This document shows, one piece after another, positions 47,518 through 54,970 of a stretch of 64,000 nt of DNA. The position numbers and the translations under genes are program-made. This DNA comes from Hyphomicrobiales bacterium. Lineage in GTDB: Bacteria > Pseudomonadota > Alphaproteobacteria > Rhizobiales > Beijerinckiaceae. Within the stretch, counting starts at the first letter, position 1, and each line of letters begins with the position of its first letter. Under the pieces are notes generated by a model. That model worked only from the letters and a program-made list of their open reading frames with translations. It ran no database searches and was not told the DNA's origin. The stretch is from positions 1 through 64,000 of the forward strand of contig JAPLOU010000037.1 in assembly GCA_026400535.1 (NCBI GenBank). The letters run 5' to 3'.

Positions 47518-48534
47518 TCAGGCAACCTCCAACTGGGTCTTTGGGCTGTGCGCCGCGGGGCCAGCGGCACGTCTGTCGGCTGCAGTCCACAGGGTCACGG
47601 TCAATTGCCGGCCGTCACCCGAACCGCTGCCGACCGTGCGCGAGGGCAGGACATCAAGCCCCGCAGCGCCCAGCCATTCCGCCATCTGCTCATCGGTGAA
47701 GCCGAGGCGGCGGTGCGCGTGCTCGGAGCGCAGGAACTCAAGGTCATGGGCAGCAAAATCGATGACGATCATGCGACCGCCCGGCGCCAGCGCTGCCGAG
47801 GCCTCCCGCAGGGCGCGCGCCGGATCATCCAGAAAGTGCAGGACCTGATGGACAAGGACGATGTCGAAGCCGCTGCGGCCGAAGGGAAGGGCATAGATGT
47901 CGCCCTGGCGCAGTTCGACCCGCGCCAGACCAGCGCGCTCGAGATTGGCCCGTGCGACCGAAAGCATGGCATGGCTCGAATCGACACCAACAGCGCGGCT
48001 GGCGCGTTGTCCGAACAGTTGCAGCATGCGGCCGGTGCCGGTTCCGAGATCGAGCAGGGATCCGAGCGGGCCATTGCCGACCAGCGCGGCAACGGCGGCC
48101 TCCACCGCCTCGTCCGGCGCATGCAGCGAGCGCACGCGGTCCCAGTCGCGGGCGACACGGGTGAAATAGGCTTCAGCCGCCTGCGAGCGCTGTGCGCGGA
48201 CGGCGGCAAGCCGCTGCAGATCGGCGCCCACTATCGCATCCTCATGGCTGAGCGCCTCGGCCAATGCGCGGGCCAGCGCCCCACCGGGCGTTCCCTGCGC
48301 GATCCGGAAAAAGGCCCAGGCCCCCTCGCGATGACGCTCGATCAGGCCGGCCTCGGACATCAACTTGAGGTGGCGAGAGATGCGCGGCTGGGACTGGCCG
48401 AGAATGTCGGTCATGTCGGATACCGACAGTTCACCCTTCGCCAGCAGCGCAAGAATGCGCAGCCGCGTCTCCTCGCCTGCGGCTCTCAGGCCGGCAAGCA
48501 GGGTGGACAGGGACTGGTTTCCGACCGAGACCAT
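47518..48534 (-). CDS. ArsR-family regulator fused to SAM-methyltransferase domain (SahR-like)
   Basis: The 338-residue protein has an ArsR winged HTH (about 15-95: TRLRILALLAKGELSVSDM, QPRISRHLKLMSEAGLI) and a class I methyltransferase fold (about 150-310: LLDLGTGTGRMLQLFG, VGVDSSHAML, DIVLVHQVLHFLDDP). In other Proteobacteria such fusions (SahR) sense S-adenosylhomocysteine and repress methionine-cycle genes. Here it heads the operon with metF and metH, and a strong palindrome lies 18 bases before its start, which supports autoregulation of the whole operon. ATG 48534 (MVSVGNQ) is chosen; the longer start would place the operator inside the gene. Confidence 0.9.
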   Translation of the reverse strand: MVSVGNQSLSTLLAGLRAAGEETRLRILALLAKGELSVSDMTDILGQSQPRISRHLKLMSEAGLIERHREGAWAFFRIAQGTPGGALARALAEALSHEDAIVGADLQRLAAVRAQRSQAAEAYFTRVARDWDRVRSLHAPDEAVEAAVAALVGNGPLGSLLDLGTGTGRMLQLFGQRASRAVGVDSSHAMLSVARANLERAGLARVELRQGDIYALPFGRSGFDIVLVHQVLHFLDDPARALREASAALAPGGRMIVIDFAAHDLEFLRSEHAHRRLGFTDEQMAEWLGAAGLDVLPSRTVGSGSGDGRQLTVTLWTAADRRAAGPAAHSPKTQLEVA

Positions 48535-48551
48535 TCGGGCTCCAATAAAAG

Positions 48552-48571
48552 ATATAAGGATATGTTTATAT
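48552..48571. promoter_or_regulatory. Operator palindrome of the methionine regulator
   Basis: ATATAAGGATATGTTTATAT is self-complementary at 16 of 20 positions in the pattern ATATAA-NN-ATAT-NN-TTATAT. It is an AT-rich island in a GC-rich stretch, 18 bases before the regulator's ATG, where it would overlap the promoter. It fits an ArsR-dimer operator. Confidence 0.8.
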
Positions 48572-48794
48572 GATACCCTCGTAACCCGCAAGCCTGTTTG
48601 CGGATGCCTGATAGGGGCGCCCGCTTCGGCGAAAGCGCCACACCGGGGGTGCGGAAGCGACCGTACCTCAACGGCCTGTCATCAACACTCCCTTAACCGA
48701 TCAATCTCATGGTGAAGAACGCGTTACCGTGGTGCCCGTGCGCGCGGCTGCGCGTGAACAGGCTTTCCGACCCTCGGCTGGAGCTTTCCAAGAC

Positions 48795-49940
48795 ATGACT
48801 TCGCGCGCCGAACCAACCTTGCTGGGCAATTGGTGGTGGACCGTCGACCGAACGGTGCTTTTCAGTGTGTTTGGTCTGATGGTGATCGGCGTCGTCCTGC
48901 TCATGGCCGGCGGGCCGCCGGTTGCCGAGAGGCTCGGGCTTTCGACCTTCCACTTCGTCAACAGGCAGGCTATTTTCCTGATCCCGGCCGTTCTGATCCT
49001 GCTCTGTGTCTCATGCATGTCTCCGCGCTGGGTGCGGCGACTGGCGCTGCTGACCTTTGTCGGCGCGCTGCTGGCGGTGATCGCCTGCCTGTTCATAGGG
49101 GCCGAGGTGAAGGGCGCCAGGCGCTGGCTCTCGATCGCGGGGCTGACAGTCCAGCCTTCCGAGTTCCTGAAGCCCGCTTTCGTGGTGCTGGTGGCGTGGG
49201 CCTTCTCGGAAGGATCGCGGCGCAGCGATGTGCCTGGGACGCTGCTGGCACTGCTGCTGCTGCCGTTCGCCGTCGTGCCGCTGGTCCTGCAGCCGGATTT
49301 CGGCCAGACCATGCTGCTGACGCTGGTCTGGGCGGGACTGTTCTTCATGGCCGGTCTGCACTGGTTCTGGGTGATGGGGCTGGGAGGCGTGGGGCTGACC
49401 GGCATCATCGCCGCCTACGAGTTCGTGCCGCATGTGCGCGAGCGGATCGAACGCTTCATGGACAAGAGTTCCGGCGACAGCTTCCAGGTCGACACGGCGC
49501 TCGAAAGCTTCGCGGCGGGCGGCTTCCTCGGCAAGGGACCGGGCGAGGGCAGCGTCAAGCGCATTCTGCCGGACGCCCATACCGACTTCATCTTCGCCGT
49601 CACGGCGGAGGAGTTCGGCGTCGTCGCGTGTATTGTGATCGTTGCAATTTTCGCAACAGTGGTCCTTCGCTCGCTGTGGATCGCACAGTCATCCGAAGAC
49701 CCGTTCCGCCGCTTCGCCATCACCGGCCTCGCCATGCTGTTCGGCGTCCAGGCTTCAATCAACATGCTGGTCAATGTGCATCTCATGCCGGCCAAGGGTA
49801 TGACGCTGCCCTTCATTTCCTATGGTGGCTCTTCGCTCTGGTCGCTGGCGCTTGGCATGGGCTTTCTGATTGCCCTGACCCGAAAGCGCCCGCGCGCCGA
49901 AGCGCTGGACCAGTTCGGGGGGCGCGCCCGGCATGTCTGA
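48795..49940 (+). CDS. ftsW: Septal peptidoglycan polymerase FtsW
   Basis: The 381-residue SEDS protein has about ten membrane helices and polymerises lipid II with FtsI. Conserved segments are VKGARRWLSIAGLTVQPSEFLKP, LQPDFGQTMLL, PDAHTDFIFAVTAEEFG and GMTLPFISYGGSS. ATG 48795 has GGAG eleven bases upstream. It opens the plus-strand dcw half, 260 bases from the divergent methionine regulator; in relatives it follows murD, which here lies 24 kb away on the other strand. It overlaps murG by eight bases. Confidence 0.97.
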   Translation: MTSRAEPTLLGNWWWTVDRTVLFSVFGLMVIGVVLLMAGGPPVAERLGLSTFHFVNRQAIFLIPAVLILLCVSCMSPRWVRRLALLTFVGALLAVIACLFIGAEVKGARRWLSIAGLTVQPSEFLKPAFVVLVAWAFSEGSRRSDVPGTLLALLLLPFAVVPLVLQPDFGQTMLLTLVWAGLFFMAGLHWFWVMGLGGVGLTGIIAAYEFVPHVRERIERFMDKSSGDSFQVDTALESFAAGGFLGKGPGEGSVKRILPDAHTDFIFAVTAEEFGVVACIVIVAIFATVVLRSLWIAQSSEDPFRRFAITGLAMLFGVQASINMLVNVHLMPAKGMTLPFISYGGSSLWSLALGMGFLIALTRKRPRAEALDQFGGRARHV

Positions 49941-51048
49941 CGCGGCCCGGGTCGATTTCAACGTCCTGCTGGCGGCCGGCGGAACCGGTGGGCATCTGTT
50001 CCCTGCCGAAGCCCTCAGCCATGCGCTCAGGGCACGGGGGGTGAAGGTCGCGCTGGTCACGGACCAAAGGGCGTTCGCGTTCACGGACGGCTTCCCGGCC
50101 GACTCAGTGCATGCGGTTGCCTCTGCAACACCGTCCGGCGGCTCGCTGCTGGCGAAGGCGCAGGCCGCCGCCAGCATCGTCCGGGGCGTGATCACCGCCC
50201 GCAGGCTGATCTTGCGGCTGAGGCCTGACGTCGTCGTGGGCTTTGGCGGCTATCCGACGGTGCCACCGCTTCTGGCTGCGGCCATGTTGAAGGTTCCGAC
50301 CATCGTTCACGAGCAGAACGCGGTCGTCGGACGCGCCAACCGGTTTCTCAGCGGGCGTATCGGCGTCATCGCTACCGGCTTTACGCAGGTCGGCGGGTTG
50401 TCCGAGGCGGCGCGCGCCAAATGTGTGCATGTCGGCAACCCCGTCCGACCTGCCGTGCTGAAGGCGGCACTGATGCCGTTCCTGCCACCGGACTTGCTCG
50501 GCGACCTTCATCTGCTCGTGTTTGGCGGCAGCCAGGGTGCGCGCGTGATGGCCGATGTGCTGCCACCGACGCTAGAGCAACTGGCGCCGACCGAACTGGC
50601 CCGCCTGCTCATCGTCCAGCAGGCCCGCATCGAGGATGACCGGCGCGTGCGGCTGATCTATGAGCGGCTCGGCGTTCGCCACGAGATCGCGCCCTTCTTT
50701 CAGGATTTGCCGGACCGTATGGCGAAGGCGCAGCTTGTCATCGGCCGTTCAGGGGCGTCGACGGTGGCGGAGCTTGGCGTGATCGGCCGGCCCTCCATCC
50801 TCGTGCCGCTGCCTGGCGCGCTTGATCAAGACCAGACCGCGAATGCCCGCAGCCTGGAAGGTATCGGGGCCGCGATCGTGATCCTGCAACCGGAATTCAC
50901 GCCGAAGCGGCTGGCCAACGAGCTTCACCGCCTGCTCTGCGATCCTGGCAGCCTGACCAGCGCCGCCGCCGCCGCGAAAACAGCCGGCATTCCCGACGCG
51001 TCCGAGCGGCTTGCCGACCTGGTGATCGCGACGGCGCGGAACGCCTGA
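49933..51048 (+). CDS. murG: UDP-GlcNAc:lipid I N-acetylglucosaminyltransferase
   Basis: The 371-residue GT-B enzyme adds GlcNAc to lipid I, giving lipid II. LAAGGTGGHLFPAEAL, VVGFGGYPTVPPLLAA, PTIVHEQNAVVGRANR, FGGSQGARVM and a RSGASTVAELGVIGRPSILVPLP block are the standard MurG motifs. It overlaps ftsW and precedes murC by 69 bases. Confidence 0.97.
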   Translation: MSDAARVDFNVLLAAGGTGGHLFPAEALSHALRARGVKVALVTDQRAFAFTDGFPADSVHAVASATPSGGSLLAKAQAAASIVRGVITARRLILRLRPDVVVGFGGYPTVPPLLAAAMLKVPTIVHEQNAVVGRANRFLSGRIGVIATGFTQVGGLSEAARAKCVHVGNPVRPAVLKAALMPFLPPDLLGDLHLLVFGGSQGARVMADVLPPTLEQLAPTELARLLIVQQARIEDDRRVRLIYERLGVRHEIAPFFQDLPDRMAKAQLVIGRSGASTVAELGVIGRPSILVPLPGALDQDQTANARSLEGIGAAIVILQPEFTPKRLANELHRLLCDPGSLTSAAAAAKTAGIPDASERLADLVIATARNA

Positions 51049-51117
51049 GCAAAATCCGCTTCCTGTCCGGCATCCCGTGCTATAGCGCCGGTTGCTGACC
51101 CTCCAAGGACCCATCCC

Positions 51118-52524
51118 ATGAAGCTTCCCGTCCAGACCGGCCCGATCCACTTCATTGGCATCGGCGGCATCGGCATGTCCGGCATCGCTGAGGTTTTGCA
51201 CAATCTGGGCTATACGGTGCAGGGGTCGGACGCCTCTGACAACTACAATGTCAAGCGGCTGAACGAGAAGGGCATCAGGACCTTCATCGGCCATTCGGCA
51301 GACAACATCGCAGGCGCGGAGGTCGTGGTGGTCTCGACCGCGATCAAGCGCGACAATCCGGAACTTGCCATGGCACGCGAGAGGCGCCTTCCCGTGGTCC
51401 ATCGCGCCCAGATGCTCGCCGAGCTGATGCGGCTCAAATCCTGCGTCGCGGTGGCTGGAACGCATGGCAAGACCACGACCACGTCGCTGGTCGCGACCCT
51501 GCTCGACAAGGGCGGGCTTGATCCAACCGTGATCAATGGCGGCATCATCAACGCCTATGGCACCAACGCCCGCATGGGCGACGGCACCTGGATGGTGGTC
51601 GAGGCCGACGAGAGCGATGGCACGTTCCTGAAGCTGCCGGCGGACGTCGCGATCATCACCAACATCGATCCTGAGCATCTCGACCACTTCAAGACCTTTG
51701 ACGCGATCAAGGGCGCCTTCCGCTCCTTCGTCGAGAACCTGCCCTTCTATGGCTTTGCCGTGATGTGCATCGATCATCCGACCGTCCAGACGCTGGTCGG
51801 ACAGATCGAGGACCGGCGCGTCATCACCTATGGCGAGAACCCACAGGCCGATATCCGCCTCGTCAATGTCGATCTGACGGACGGCAAGTGCCGCTTCAGT
51901 GTGCTGATCCGCGACCGCAAGCGTGGCACGGAGATCGAGATCAGCGATCTTGTGCTGCCGATGCCGGGCCATCACAACGCGCTGAACTCCACTGCCGCGA
52001 TTGCCGTGGCCTATGAGCTTGGCGTCAGTCCGGAGAAGATCCGCGAGGCCATCGGCGGCTTCGGCGGCGTCAAGCGCCGCTTCACCAAGACCGGCGAGTG
52101 GAACGGGGCCCAGATCTTCGACGATTACGGGCACCATCCGGTCGAGATCGCCGCTGTTCTGAAGGCGGCCCGAGCCTCGACGCACCACCAGGTCATCGCC
52201 GTGGTGCAGCCGCACCGCTACACACGGTTGCATTCTCTGTTCGCCGATTTCTGCACCTGTTTCAACGACGCCGATGCGGTCATCGTTGCGCCGGTCTACG
52301 CTGCGGGCGAGCAGCCCATACAGGGCGCGTCACGTGACGATCTCGTCGCAGGCATCAAGGCGAGCGGCCACCGCAACGTGCAGGCGCTCGAGAGCAAGGC
52401 CGCGCTTGCGGGCCTGGTCGGCGGGCTGGCCCGGAAGGGCGATTATGTCGTCTGTCTCGGTGCCGGCGACATCACCCAATGGGCCTACGCGCTACCGGGG
52501 GAACTGGAGAAGCTGAGGGGGTAA
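51118..52524 (+). CDS. murC: UDP-N-acetylmuramate--L-alanine ligase
   Basis: The 468-residue ligase adds the first stem-peptide residue. [18 protein letters not shown] is the UDP-binding loop, [17 protein letters not shown] the ATP loop, [14 protein letters not shown] the central motif and [16 protein letters not shown] the C-terminal domain. In most Hyphomicrobiales murB follows directly; here 5.2 kb of other genes intervene. Confidence 0.97.
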   Translation: MKLPVQTGPIHFIGIGGIGMSGIAEVLHNLGYTVQGSDASDNYNVKRLNEKGIRTFIGHSADNIAGAEVVVVSTAIKRDNPELAMARERRLPVVHRAQMLAELMRLKSCVAVAGTHGKTTTTSLVATLLDKGGLDPTVINGGIINAYGTNARMGDGTWMVVEADESDGTFLKLPADVAIITNIDPEHLDHFKTFDAIKGAFRSFVENLPFYGFAVMCIDHPTVQTLVGQIEDRRVITYGENPQADIRLVNVDLTDGKCRFSVLIRDRKRGTEIEISDLVLPMPGHHNALNSTAAIAVAYELGVSPEKIREAIGGFGGVKRRFTKTGEWNGAQIFDDYGHHPVEIAAVLKAARASTHHQVIAVVQPHRYTRLHSLFADFCTCFNDADAVIVAPVYAAGEQPIQGASRDDLVAGIKASGHRNVQALESKAALAGLVGGLARKGDYVVCLGAGDITQWAYALPGELEKLRG

Positions 52525-52841
52525 GAACACCGATGCAATCGGTTCGTGAATTTCAGGTCCACCCTGTCGCGCGATCAGCCTGTCCTGCGACTGCGCAAAC
52601 TCGAAGCGCGCCCCCGCGCTGAAGGCTTGACAGCGCGCGCACTCTTGGGGTCGCGCGCCCGGGGCGACAACCGGCCGGACAGCATCAGCGCTGGCATGAT
52701 CGCAGTCCATGGTCCGGATGTCGGGCAGACCAAGGCCCCGAACGACTGACGACGTGACACGATGAGCCTGATGACGTTCCGATAACGGCCAGCGCGACTG
52801 CAGACGTTGCTGGGCATGGACGCGCAGCACACGCCATCATC
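52525..52841. other. Intergenic DNA, no gene recognised
   Basis: The 317 bases between murC and the convergent aldolase gene contain a 67-codon frame starting at GTG 52546 without family resemblance. No terminator with a U-tract, no tRNA and no clear repeat were found. Confidence 0.5.
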
Positions 52842-53894
52842 TCACCCCGCCACGATATCCCGCAGGGCCGCGATCGCCACATCGATATCGGCCCGTGACA
52901 CCCCCAGATGCGTGACCGCGCGGATGGTTGTCGGGCCGAACAGGCCGCCGCCGCCCATGATGACGCCCTTGTCCTTCAGGGCGTTGACGATGGCCTCAGC
53001 CGTGCGCCCGGTTCCGGCCACGTCGAAAAAAACGATGTTGGTGTCGATCGCGTCATAGGTGAGGCAGAGGCCGGGGAGGGCGGCCAGTCCCTTGGCGAGC
53101 GCGCGGGCGTTATCATGGTCCTCTGCCAGACGCTCGACATGATGATCCAGCGCATAGATGCCGGCTGCCGCCAGAAAACCTGACTGCCGCATGGCGCCGC
53201 CCCAGCGCTGCTTGAGACGCCAGGCCTCGTGGATGAAGGCCCGCGTGCCGGCGAGGACGCCGCCGACAGGACCACCGAGACCCTTGCTGAGATCGAGCCA
53301 GGCGCTGTCGAACGGGCCGGCATAGTCCTTCGCCGAAAGGCCGGAGGCGACGGCTGCATTGAGCAGGCGCGCCCCGTCCATGTGCAGGATCAGGCCGGCG
53401 TCGCGGGCCACCGACACGACCTCCTGCATCGTGGCCAGAGGCCAGACGGCACCTCCACCGAGATTTGCGGTCTGCTCGACCGAGACCAGCCTGGTCTGTT
53501 GCAGATAGCGGCTCTCTGGCCGGATGGCGCTGCGCAGCGTGGCGCCATCGAAGATGCCGCGCGTACCCTGGACGCCGCGCACCATGACGCCGGCCAGCGC
53601 CGCGGGCCCGCCCGTCTCAGACACCATGATGTGGGCACTTTCATGCACGATGATCTCGTCACCGGGGCGACAATGGACGGCGAGGGCGATCTCGTTGCAC
53701 ATGGTGCCGGAGGGCAGGAACACCGCGGCCTCCTTGCCCAGCAGGTCCGCGACGCGTTCGCACAGATCGAGGACGTTCTGGTCCTCGTCCTTCTGTTCGT
53801 CGCCGACCTCGACGGACATCATGAAACGACGCATGCCAGGTGTGGGTTTTGACTTGGTGTCACTGAACAGATCGACGAGATGGTTCCGGTGCAT
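52842..53894 (-). CDS. Low-specificity L-threonine aldolase
   Basis: The 350-residue fold-type I PLP enzyme splits threonine or allo-threonine into glycine and acetaldehyde. It shows SDTKSKPTPGMRRFM, VFLPSGTMCNEIAL, VHESAHI, LHMDGARLLNAAVA and the PLP lysine K204 in WLDLSKGLGGPVG. ATG 53894 is preferred; the upstream start is a TTG. It interrupts the dcw cluster and reads against it. The divergent neighbour is the DUF4344 gene. Confidence 0.93.
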   Translation of the reverse strand: MHRNHLVDLFSDTKSKPTPGMRRFMMSVEVGDEQKDEDQNVLDLCERVADLLGKEAAVFLPSGTMCNEIALAVHCRPGDEIIVHESAHIMVSETGGPAALAGVMVRGVQGTRGIFDGATLRSAIRPESRYLQQTRLVSVEQTANLGGGAVWPLATMQEVVSVARDAGLILHMDGARLLNAAVASGLSAKDYAGPFDSAWLDLSKGLGGPVGGVLAGTRAFIHEAWRLKQRWGGAMRQSGFLAAAGIYALDHHVERLAEDHDNARALAKGLAALPGLCLTYDAIDTNIVFFDVAGTGRTAEAIVNALKDKGVIMGGGGLFGPTTIRAVTHLGVSRADIDVAIAALRDIVAG

Positions 53895-54082
53895 CACGGT
53901 CCACGTCCCATGGGTTTGCAATGACCATCCTGCTCAGTGAGCGCTATGGCGACGGCGTCGATTGTGCCGAAGCCCGGCCGGTTGTCGAGCGGTTTGTCGC
54001 GTGCGGCGTCCTGCGACACACCGTCGTCAAACCGGTCGCGCAAACAGCGCGTACTCTGGCACATTCCGCAGTGAGGCAAGGC

Positions 54083-54964
54083 ATGCGCACGATCATCAAG
54101 TGGCTGACCATGACGGGCGCCTGTATCGCCGCGTTGCCTGCCGCCGCTGAGGCCACCGGACCGGCCCCGGCGCGGCCGACGCCTGCCGCCATCCACGTCA
54201 TCCACGAGCCGCCGACCGACCCATCCCACCGGGCGGTCTATGAGCTTGTCCAGGGTGACGCCACGTTCGCCAGGGCACGCGATGTCTTCACGCTGTTTAA
54301 CCTTCCGAAGCCGATCACGATTCGGACGCGCAGCTGCAGCGGGCGCGGCGGCGCCTGGTACTACGAAGGCACGGTGACAATCTGCTATGGCTATGTGCAG
54401 ACCATTCTCGATAATGCCAGAAGTCCGGAGCGCCCGTCCTGGGTCAGCGAAGACGCGGCCATCGCCGGGCCGATGGCCGATGTCGTGCTGCATGAGGGCG
54501 CGCATGCGCTGTTCGAGTTTCTGAAGACACCACTGCTTGGCCGCGAGGAGGATGCGGCGGACATGTTCGCCACCTTCGTGTTGCTCAATGTCTTCCGGGC
54601 AGACGCCAAGGCCCTGATCAGCGGGATCGCCTACTCCTATCTCAACGATGCCAGGGTGCGGAACTTCACCGAGCTTCCCGCGATCGAGAACCGCGTGCTG
54701 CCAAGCCGGGCCTATGGCGGCGCGCACTCGACGCCGCTGCAGCGCCTGTACAGCGTGATCTGCCATGCCTCCGGCTTTGATGAGGCGGTTTTCAGGGACC
54801 TGAAGCGCAGCAGCGACCTGCCGGTCTGGCGCGCCGGCGGCTGCGAGGATGAGTACAACCAGATCGCCCACGCCTTCCGGACGCTGCTTGGCCCGCATAT
54901 CGACGCGGACCGGGCGAAGGCTATGTTTCCATACGCGAACCTGACTGCCGCGCCGACGCCATGA
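54083..54964 (+). CDS. Exported DUF4344 putative metallopeptidase
   Basis: The 293-residue protein has a signal peptide (LTMTGACIAALPAAAEA) and a gluzincin-like site: H137-EGAH in VVLHEGAHALFEFL, followed by REEDAADMFATFVLL with the likely third zinc ligand. This is the pattern of DUF4344, annotated as putative metallopeptidases. Four or more Cys residues in the mature part suggest disulfides. GAGG lies seven bases before ATG 54083. It converges with the RTX protease gene, only six bases apart. Confidence 0.87.
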   Translation: MRTIIKWLTMTGACIAALPAAAEATGPAPARPTPAAIHVIHEPPTDPSHRAVYELVQGDATFARARDVFTLFNLPKPITIRTRSCSGRGGAWYYEGTVTICYGYVQTILDNARSPERPSWVSEDAAIAGPMADVVLHEGAHALFEFLKTPLLGREEDAADMFATFVLLNVFRADAKALISGIAYSYLNDARVRNFTELPAIENRVLPSRAYGGAHSTPLQRLYSVICHASGFDEAVFRDLKRSSDLPVWRAGGCEDEYNQIAHAFRTLLGPHIDADRAKAMFPYANLTAAPTP

Positions 54965-54970
54965 GGCTTC

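Noticed and set aside
52546-52749. 67-codon ORF after murC
   Set aside because: GTG start without a good ribosome site and no family resemblance; not supported as a gene.
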